Part shown: piece by piece, positions 7,574 to 12,609 of the stretch
How the letters are laid out: each line of letters opens with the position of its first letter
How positions within the stretch are numbered: position 1 is the first letter of the stretch
NCBI GenBank assembly: GCA_021823875.1
Contig: JAKAMD010000062.1
Coordinates: forward strand, 1-12,609
Source of the DNA: Pseudomonadota bacterium
Lineage (GTDB): Bacteria > Pseudomonadota > Alphaproteobacteria > Rhizobiales > Xanthobacteraceae
Direction of reading: 5' to 3'
Length of the DNA: 12,609 nt
The notes under the pieces: model-generated
What the model was told of the DNA's origin: nothing
The model's database searches: none
What the model saw: only the letters and a program-made list of their open reading frames with translations
Program-made: the position numbers and the translations under genes

Positions 7574-8821
7574 ATGCACAGCAAATACCTCATCGTCGGA
7601 TCGAGCCACGCGGCACTGGAAGGCGCCACCGCCATCCGCCTGATCGACAGCGACGGCACGCTCGCCATGCTGACGCGCGATGCGCGCCTGCCCTATTCGC
7701 CGACTATCCTTCCTTACGTGGTGTCGGGACGTTCGCGGCCGGACAAAGTGAAGCTGCGCGACGAGTCCTATTTCCGCGCCAACGCCATCGATTTCGTGTC
7801 CGACGCCACCGTGGCGTCGCTCGATCCAGCGCAGCAGAGTCTGTGTCTCGTTTCCGGCGAGACCCGGCGCTACGACAAGCTGCTGATCGCTACCGGTGCT
7901 GCGCCGGCGCTGCCGCCGGTACCGGGATTGCGCGAGGTGCCCTATCACGTGCTGCGCTCGATGAACGACGCGGTCGGGCTGCACGAAGCGATGCAACACG
8001 CCAAATCGGCGCTCGTGCTGGGCGCCGGCCTGATCGGCATGCATGCCGCCGAGAACATGGCCGAGGCGCGGATCGGCGTTTGCGTGGTGGAGATGCAGCG
8101 ACACGCGCTGTCCGGCTATTTCGAGCCGCGCGCCTCCACCATCATCGAGCGCACCTTCACCCGCAACGGCATCCGCATGCTGATGGGCCGCACGCTTCAA
8201 CGCGTCGAGCGCGCGGGCGAAGGCTGCCGCGCCACACTCAGCGACGGTTCCACCATCGAAGCCGACCTGCTCTTGGTCTGCACCGGGGTGAAGCCCAATA
8301 TGGATTTCCTGGCCGGCTCCGGCATCGAGACTGAAGCCGGCATCCTGGTCGACGACCGCATGCGCACCAGTGCTCCCAATGTCTGGGCCGCCGGCGACGT
8401 GGCGCAGGCGCGCGGCTTCTGGGGCGACAAGGTGCTCAACGGCATCCTGCCGAACGCGGTCGAACAGGGCCGCATCGCCGGTCTCGACATGGCCGACGAC
8501 GCCGGCCTGCAGCCGTTCCCGGGCGCGGTGCCGCTCAACACCTACAGCTTCTTCGGCCAGCAGGCGATCTCGGTCGGGCGCGCACACGCCGATGACGGCG
8601 TCGACGTCAAGGAGAGCGGCGACGACGACAAGGGTGTCTATCGCCGCATCGCGCTGAAGGACGGCAAGCTCATCGGCATCGCCACTATCAATGATTTCAT
8701 CGACGCCGGCGTGATGTGGCAGTTGATCCTGCGCGGCACCGATTTGTCGGCGGTCAGGGACAAGTTCATCGCCGATCCCATGCTCACCGGGCGACAATTG
8801 ATGTCGCAAACCTGGCGTTAG
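7574..8821 (+). CDS. padH: FAD/NAD(P)-binding oxidoreductase epsilon subunit, PadH-like
   Basis: The 415-residue protein is a class I pyridine nucleotide-disulfide-type flavoprotein without an obvious redox CxxC. It has an N-terminal FAD dinucleotide fold (VGSSHAALEGA from residue 8), a second dinucleotide fold for NAD(P)H (GAGLIG, residues 150-155) and the FAD-contacting VWAAGDVAQ (Gly274, Asp275). This resembles rubredoxin or nitrite-reductase-type NADH:acceptor reductases. Within the operon it most probably lets the TPP/FeS complex donate electrons to NAD+, as PadH does in phenylglyoxylate:NAD+ oxidoreductase. The ATG at 7574 is chosen because GAGGG overlaps the padG stop just upstream and the FAD motif follows at once; the frame is open from 7517 within padG. 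The presence of this gene between alpha and beta is the strongest mark of a Pad-type rather than ordinary POR operon. Confidence 0.87.
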   Translation: MHSKYLIVGSSHAALEGATAIRLIDSDGTLAMLTRDARLPYSPTILPYVVSGRSRPDKVKLRDESYFRANAIDFVSDATVASLDPAQQSLCLVSGETRRYDKLLIATGAAPALPPVPGLREVPYHVLRSMNDAVGLHEAMQHAKSALVLGAGLIGMHAAENMAEARIGVCVVEMQRHALSGYFEPRASTIIERTFTRNGIRMLMGRTLQRVERAGEGCRATLSDGSTIEADLLLVCTGVKPNMDFLAGSGIETEAGILVDDRMRTSAPNVWAAGDVAQARGFWGDKVLNGILPNAVEQGRIAGLDMADDAGLQPFPGAVPLNTYSFFGQQAISVGRAHADDGVDVKESGDDDKGVYRRIALKDGKLIGIATINDFIDAGVMWQLILRGTDLSAVRDKFIADPMLTGRQLMSQTWR

Positions 8822-8830
8822 GGGGCTGCC

Positions 8831-10180
8831 ATGGCAAAATGCTTCAGCACCCTGCAATTCCACCCCGAGCGCTGCGACGGCTGCATCGAATGCATGACCG
8901 CCTGCGCGCAGGCCAAGGCTGGCACCGACGATCTGCGGTTCTCGCGCATCCGCATCCTGCCGAGCATCAATGGCAGTGGGCACGAGCTCGCGCTTTGCCG
9001 GCAATGCGCCGATCCGGTCTGCGTGATGAATTGCCCGTCCGGCGCGCTGACCAAGAACGCCGACACCGGCGTGGTCGACTGGGCCGGCGACAAATGCGTC
9101 GATTGCCTACTGTGCACCGCCGGCTGCGCCTATGCCGGCATCGTCTATGAGGCCGAGGTCGGCCATGTCAGCAAATGCGACATGTGCGACGGCGCGCCCG
9201 CCTGCGTCGCGGCCTGCAAGAACGGCGCGCTCGAGCACCGCACCGAGGCGCGGTTGTTCAACGGTTTCGCCGAGAAGGAGGACATGTTCTGCCCCGGGCT
9301 GGCGGCCTGTCACGGCTGCAATTCCGAGCTGTTGATCCGCCACACCATGCGCATGGTCGGCCCGGATTCGGTGGTCGCGGCGCCGCCCGGCTGCATCCCC
9401 GGCATGGGCACGGTCGGCTACAACGGGCAGACCGGCGCCAAGGTGCCGATCTTTCATTCGCTCCTGACCAACACCGCCACCATGCTGGCCGGCGTGAAGA
9501 TGCAGTACAACCGTGTCGGGCGCGAGGTGATCGCGGTGGCGTTGTCCGGCGACGGCGGCACGGCGGACGCCGGCTTCCAATCGGTCTCGGGCGCGGCCGA
9601 GCGCAACGATCCGATCCTGTTCATCTGCGTCGACAATGAAGGCTACATGAACACCGGCATGCAGGCGTCCGGCGTGACGCCCTACGGCTCATGGAGTTCA
9701 ACCACGCCGGTCGGCGGCGCCATGCAGGGCAAGCGCACCGAAGCGAAGAACCTGCCGGTGATCATGACCATGCACAATTGCTCCTACGTCGCTACCGCCT
9801 CGCCGGCGTTCCTGGAGGACTATTACGCCAAGCTCGCCAAGGCGATCGAAGTGTCCAAGACCGGCATGGCCTATCTGCACGTCTATACGCCCTGCCCGAC
9901 CGGCTGGCGCTTTCCCTCGTCGATGACGACGGAAGTGTGCCGCATGCAGGTGCGCACCAATTTCGTCGCGCTGTGGGAATACGACCCGGAGAACGGCCTG
10001 CGCTTCACCCACAAGGTCGATCGGCCGGAGCCGGTCAGCAACTATCTCAAGATGATCGGCAAATACCGTCATCTGAGCGAGGAGCAGGTCGCGCATATCC
10101 AGCGCACGGTCGACGATAAGATCGCCTATCTCGATCAATTGACCAAGATCGAGACGCACGCCGCGGCTTCGGCGCATTGA
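8831..10180 (+). CDS. padI: FeS-rich TPP-binding beta subunit, PadI-like (four-cluster ferredoxin fused to POR beta)
   Basis: A 449-residue fusion. Residues 1-140 form a HycB/NrfC/DmsB-like module with 16 cysteines for four [4Fe-4S] clusters: Cys15/18/21/25, 56/59/64/68, 89/92/95/99 and 116/119/125/129. Residues from about 150 are the POR beta domain. This has CHGC (Cys160, 163), GCIPG (Cys188) and YTPCPTGW (Cys355), which together fit the proximal cluster, plus the TPP/Mg2+ motif GDGG (240-243) running to VDNEGYMNTG (267-276). The subunit therefore carries the catalytic TPP and five clusters in one chain, matching PadI. It ends the operon, 9 nt after padH, with AGGGGG (8820-8825) before the ATG. 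The protein is cytoplasmic with no signal peptide, unlike the exported partners of the DmsB family. Confidence 0.88.
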   Translation: MAKCFSTLQFHPERCDGCIECMTACAQAKAGTDDLRFSRIRILPSINGSGHELALCRQCADPVCVMNCPSGALTKNADTGVVDWAGDKCVDCLLCTAGCAYAGIVYEAEVGHVSKCDMCDGAPACVAACKNGALEHRTEARLFNGFAEKEDMFCPGLAACHGCNSELLIRHTMRMVGPDSVVAAPPGCIPGMGTVGYNGQTGAKVPIFHSLLTNTATMLAGVKMQYNRVGREVIAVALSGDGGTADAGFQSVSGAAERNDPILFICVDNEGYMNTGMQASGVTPYGSWSSTTPVGGAMQGKRTEAKNLPVIMTMHNCSYVATASPAFLEDYYAKLAKAIEVSKTGMAYLHVYTPCPTGWRFPSSMTTEVCRMQVRTNFVALWEYDPENGLRFTHKVDRPEPVSNYLKMIGKYRHLSEEQVAHIQRTVDDKIAYLDQLTKIETHAAASAH

Positions 10181-10871
10181 GCGGTAGGCATTGTCGTCGA
10201 CGGTTAGATTTTCAACAATTGGCGTTTCAACGCGGCCGCGAGGAAATACGATTTTTCAGGTTTAGTTCGCGGACCGCATACGCCGCTGCCCGTAGACACC
10301 AATGGCCCGAACGCGGCAGCAGGGTTGAGGAACGCAACACAGCAAGCGCTCGCAGCGATCGGCAATCGCCACAATTCTATCTTGGATCCGGCGATGCAAC
10401 GCTCAGCGGTGGCGACAGCGCATTTGCGAGCTGCGGCTGCGCATAAGACAAGATCAATTCTTTAGCTGCAATCGCGCGCGGGATCGCGCCATAGCTGAAT
10501 GTACCCAGTGCGATTCAAACATGTAGAAAAAGTAGATTCTCAACGAATCGCCCAATCCATGATAAGTTTCGTCTAGACGTATCGGCTCTCTTATTTCGAC
10601 AGGCGGTGAAATTCCTTGCGGCTCCGCAGAAGTTGTATGAGCACGGCGATCCCATTGCACCGCGACACCATGCGCGTGGGCATCGCCTCGCTAGACAACG
10701 TCTTTTACGCATCACGGCGAAGCAGGCTCTAAGCGCGCCCATGCAAATATATATTATAACTTATATTAACAAATGCGAACGCCTTACGGCAGCAAGGCCA
10801 CGTGCTGCCGGACGACAAGGCTGGAAAGCCGAAAAAATTAACGGCATATTTCACGGCGGGGAAATATTTTC
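10181..10871. other. 690-bp intergenic region with no convincing gene
   Basis: No frame here has a good start, ribosome binding site and family resemblance. The stretch is less GC-rich than its neighbours, with a very AT-rich tract at about 10745-10770 (several TATA-like hexamers) that could hold the promoter of the downstream regulator. Short inverted repeats occur at 10510-10551 (GCGATTC...GAATCGC) and 10787-10810. No T-tract hairpin marks the end of the preceding operon. No intact FNR-type box was found. Confidence 0.6.
10787..10810. repeat. Perfect 8-bp inverted repeat upstream of the Crp/Fnr gene
   Basis: CGGCAGCA (10787-10794) and TGCTGCCG (10803-10810) are perfect inverted copies around an 8-nt loop, about 60 nt before the regulator's ATG and just downstream of the AT-rich tract. 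It could be an autoregulatory operator or a stable leader-RNA hairpin. No T-run follows, so it is not an intrinsic terminator. Confidence 0.5.
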
Positions 10872-11624
10872 ATGCAAACCATAGGAAACGCCGCAATAAG
10901 CCATACGAATAAGAGCGTTTCCGGCTGTCCTTTTTGCATTTTAAGACAAGCGAAGTTGTGCACCGGCGGCGGCTTAGAGAACGCCGATTGCAGTGATAAC
11001 GGACAGGGGCGCGAGCTCGGGATAACTGCCCATACGATTCAAACGCGGCAGATGATCCATCACCCGCAGGAATTTTCTGAGTTTGTTATCGTCATCTGCA
11101 GCGGCCAAGCCGTATCCTCCATTGGTTTGCCGGACGGTCGCCGCCAAATTCTCGAAATTCTGCTTCCTGGAGACATTGTATTCTGGACCACATTGTTCGA
11201 ACCAATGTCAGGCCGGCTGATCGAGGCGATCACCAATTCGACTTATCGCAAGCTGAAGCGCCGCGAATTCCATGTCCTTTTGTCCAAGAGGCCCGACCTC
11301 TTCGAAATGTTCATGAAGCTTTGTACTTACAACAAAGCCCAATCCGATCAGCTGGCGTTAACGCTCGGCCGTCGAAGCGCCGCGCAGCGGATTGCGAAGT
11401 TGATTCTGACATTGGCAGAAAGATCCGCCGAACGTGGCTTGCTGAACGATCAGACGATGAGGTTTCCTCTCCGTTTACAGCATGTCGGAGACGCCACCGG
11501 TTTGACGCCTATTCACGTCAGCAGGGTGTTGAGAGAACTTCAAAAGGCGGACATCATCGATCTCGAAGCGCGCTCTCTGAAGATTATCAATTTCGCGGAA
11601 TTGCGCCAAATTGCTGGCCCGTAG
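10872..11624 (+). CDS. Crp/Fnr-family transcriptional regulator with Cys-rich N-terminus
   Basis: The 250-residue protein has a Crp/Fnr effector domain (SGQAVSSIGLPDGRRQILEILLPGD, about residues 77-101), a dimerisation helix and a C-terminal winged helix (QHVGDATGLTPIHVSRVLREL, about 203-223). The N-terminus has Cys19, Cys22 and Cys30 (C-x2-C-x7-C) where E. coli FNR has its cluster cysteines as C-x2-C-x5-C; Cys40, Cys76 and Cys151 also occur. The position equivalent to FNR Cys122 appears to be Arg126. The recognition helix has Ser217 and Arg218 but Ile214 where FNR and FixK have the glutamate used to read TTGAT, so it may not bind the two FNR-type boxes here. The ATG at 10872 is preceded by GGGGA (10857-10861). 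It stands alone downstream of the Pad-like operon. Redox or oxygen sensing is an inference from the cysteines only. Confidence 0.9.
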   Translation: MQTIGNAAISHTNKSVSGCPFCILRQAKLCTGGGLENADCSDNGQGRELGITAHTIQTRQMIHHPQEFSEFVIVICSGQAVSSIGLPDGRRQILEILLPGDIVFWTTLFEPMSGRLIEAITNSTYRKLKRREFHVLLSKRPDLFEMFMKLCTYNKAQSDQLALTLGRRSAAQRIAKLILTLAERSAERGLLNDQTMRFPLRLQHVGDATGLTPIHVSRVLRELQKADIIDLEARSLKIINFAELRQIAGP

Positions 11625-12104
11625 CCTGGCCCGCCAGAAAATGTCTTGGCCTGCCGATTGACGCACAATCATTTCGTTGGCAACAGCGCCACGCTTAAAT
11701 TCGACGTCGCATGATCGCTGCCGCGCTTAAGTTGCGATCTCGATCGCGCGGCCCTGCTATCGTTGTCTCAATGAATCGAAATGCTTGATAATGACAACCC
11801 AAGTGATTTGACCGCGATGCCTCGCCTTAACATAAGTTTGAATTTCGTATGCTTCGCCGGGTACCGAATTCGAACAACAACACAAATTGATATCCAGATT
11901 AAGGTTTGCGTTTGATCTTTGTGTAGAAATCAACTGCTAACATACGCGAGCCTGGGACATCTCGCAGTCAGCGAGTCGCGACATCACCGACCCTGTGTTA
12001 GCCGTTCTCATACGGGCAACCTGTTGTGACGCGGACTGCGCGAGATATTATGAGTGTCATTGCTCTCCGATCTGTCGCCGCCACGCGCAGAGTTAGGGCG
12101 AAAA
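11625..12104. other. 480-bp intergenic region with no gene
   Basis: No supported coding frame is present. I see a pair of CGCTTAA direct repeats 32 bp apart (11692-11698 and 11724-11730), about three helical turns, and two half-sites TTGAT (11912-11916) and ATCAA (11929-11933) separated by 12 nt, too far for one FNR dimer. CTGG-CCCG-CCAG (11626-11637), right after the regulator's stop, is too weak to call a terminator. The promoter of the globin gene should lie in the last 200 bp, which are moderately AT-rich. Confidence 0.5.
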
Positions 12105-12470
12105 ATGATCAAAGATCTTTTGCGCTTCATCGAAATCGATAATGACACGGTGCAGCGCGGCGGCGAAATTTGGCAATTACTTGAACCTCGCGCCGACACC
12201 ATCGTCCACGCCTTTTATGTGAGGATGCGGAATTTCAAAATCGGCTCCGAAATGACGGACCCGGTGATCGGTCGTTTGAAAATAAAACAAAAGCAACATT
12301 GGGCATCACTGTTCGGTTCCAAGTTCGACGACGAATATGCCAACAGCGTACGGCGCGTCGGCATCCAGCATCGCGACATTAATCTCGATCCAATGTGGTA
12401 TGTCGCGGGCTATATGACGCTCAAGATCGCGTTCGCCGAGGCGCTTGCCAATACCGCGCTGCCGCCGATT
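12105..12470 (+). pseudogene. Globin-coupled sensor / protoglobin domain gene, interrupted by an IS end
   Basis: The reading frame encodes a sensor globin that binds heme and senses O2 or related gases. It has the family motif QKQHWASLF (Gln62-Phe70) and the proximal histidine segment VGIQHRDINLDPMWYVAGY with His89. Such domains usually sit at the N-terminus of chemotaxis transducers, diguanylate cyclases or kinases. I chose the ATG at 12105, with AGGG (12095-12098) 6 nt upstream; the frame is open from a GTG at 12054. After about residue 121 (ALPP) the sequence changes abruptly into repeats of an insertion-sequence end. The frame then continues with unrelated residues to a TAG at 12543-12545, so the last globin helix and any output domain are lost. 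A standalone truncated globin could still be made, but I regard it as a broken gene. Confidence 0.8.
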
Positions 12471-12609
12471 GTCAATCGGCGCCCAATATTGACCCCCTAT
12501 CGGCGTCCAATGTTGACCCCCTTGAGCGACGGGTTTTGGCGGTAGCGCTCGCGCCGTCGGAGCTGGTCGGGGTTGCGGAGACGGCGCGAGCGCGGGTGGC
12601 TTGATCCTC
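12470..12609 (-). mobile_element. Terminus of an IS21-like insertion sequence, cut by the window edge
   Basis: From 12470 the sequence starts TGTCAATCGGCGCCCAATAT and continues with two adjacent copies of a 24-bp unit. A TGT start and multiple repeats with TTGACCCC near the tip are what I know of IS21-family ends in rhizobial relatives. The junction lies inside the globin gene. On the minus strand a frame is open from the edge to a stop at 12499-12497; it could be the end of the istB helper gene, but 36 codons are too few to be sure. The other end, any target duplication and the transposase are outside the window. The family assignment is from memory of its end structure. Confidence 0.6.
12475..12522. 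repeat. Two tandem 24-bp repeats at the IS end
   Basis: The units at 12475-12498 and 12499-12522 are directly adjacent and differ at only two positions: ATCGGCG-C/T-CCAAT-A/G-TTGACCCCCT. They probably are transposase (IstA-type) binding sites. They account for the odd repeated residues (RRPILTPY / RRPMLTPL) at the end of the globin frame. Confidence 0.85.

Noticed and set aside
5460..10180. Ordinary pyruvate:ferredoxin or 2-oxoglutarate:ferredoxin oxidoreductase
   Set aside because: Those lack a dedicated FAD/NAD subunit between alpha and beta and lack a four-cluster module fused to beta. The five-gene order fits PadEFGHI better, although the substrate is still open.
10453..10457. ATCAA half-site downstream of padI
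   Set aside because: The opposite half-site position reads TAAGA, so it is not an FNR-type box.
10208..10465. Start-less open frame of 85 codons after padI, possible gene relic
   Set aside because: No start codon or ribosome binding site near its beginning and no recognisable motif; such frames are common by chance in GC-rich DNA.
10637..10732. 31-residue ORF (MSTAIPLHRD...) in the intergenic region
   Set aside because: No good ribosome binding site and no family features; cannot be supported as a gene.
11626..11637. Possible terminator after the Crp/Fnr gene (CTGG-CCCG-CCAG)
   Set aside because: Only a 4-bp stem and no T-tract.
11912..11933. TTGAT...ATCAA half-sites before the globin gene
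   Set aside because: The spacer is 12 nt, not the 4 nt needed for one FNR/FixK dimer.
1..12609. CRISPR array, tRNA, rRNA, phage or plasmid origin
   Set aside because: No regularly spaced repeats, tRNA-like cloverleaf, rRNA-like sequence or replication/phage genes were seen.

Overview
The window is high-GC DNA with the gene content and codon use of an alphaproteobacterium, most likely a facultatively anaerobic member of the Hyphomicrobiales (Rhodopseudomonas/Rhodoplanes-like). This placement is an inference from protein style and the FNR/FixK-type promoter sites; no rRNA or tRNA gene is present to confirm it.

Layout. Positions 1-1857 (minus strand) hold the start of cydB and a complete cydA, the subunits of cytochrome bd quinol oxidase. 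An intergenic region of about 220 bp carries a perfect FNR-type box (TTGAT-N4-ATCAA, 1914-1927) and a separate dyad (1933-1952). From about 2080 to 5246 (plus strand) cydD and cydC run divergently; they encode the ABC exporter needed for bd oxidase assembly. A second perfect FNR-type box (5370-5383) precedes a tight five-gene operon (5460-10180). Its content and order (gamma, delta, alpha, FAD/NAD epsilon, FeS-beta) match padEFGHI, the NAD-dependent phenylglyoxylate:acceptor oxidoreductase (CoA-benzoylating) of Azoarcus/Aromatoleum. After a 690-bp non-coding, less GC-rich stretch comes a Crp/Fnr-family regulator (10872-11624) with an unusual cysteine-rich N-terminus and a non-FNR recognition helix. 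A 480-bp gap follows. Then comes a globin-coupled-sensor (protoglobin) gene that is cut after about 121 codons by the end of an IS21-like element, which runs off the window at 12609.

How it fits together. The theme is life at low or no oxygen. The bd oxidase has high oxygen affinity and its assembly exporter is encoded beside it. The Pad-like complex would carry about seven [4Fe-4S] clusters plus TPP and FAD and is expected to be oxygen-labile. Both units sit behind FNR/FixK-class sites. A third regulator and a broken heme-globin sensor lie downstream. If the substrate is phenylglyoxylate, the complex would feed benzoyl-CoA and NADH into anaerobic aromatic catabolism, but the substrate cannot be read from sequence and padBCD are not in the window. 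The best candidates for something new are the FNR-controlled Pad-like complex next to cyd, the divergent CydDC nucleotide-binding domains, the extra dyad in the cyd promoter, and the atypical Cys-rich Crp/Fnr protein.
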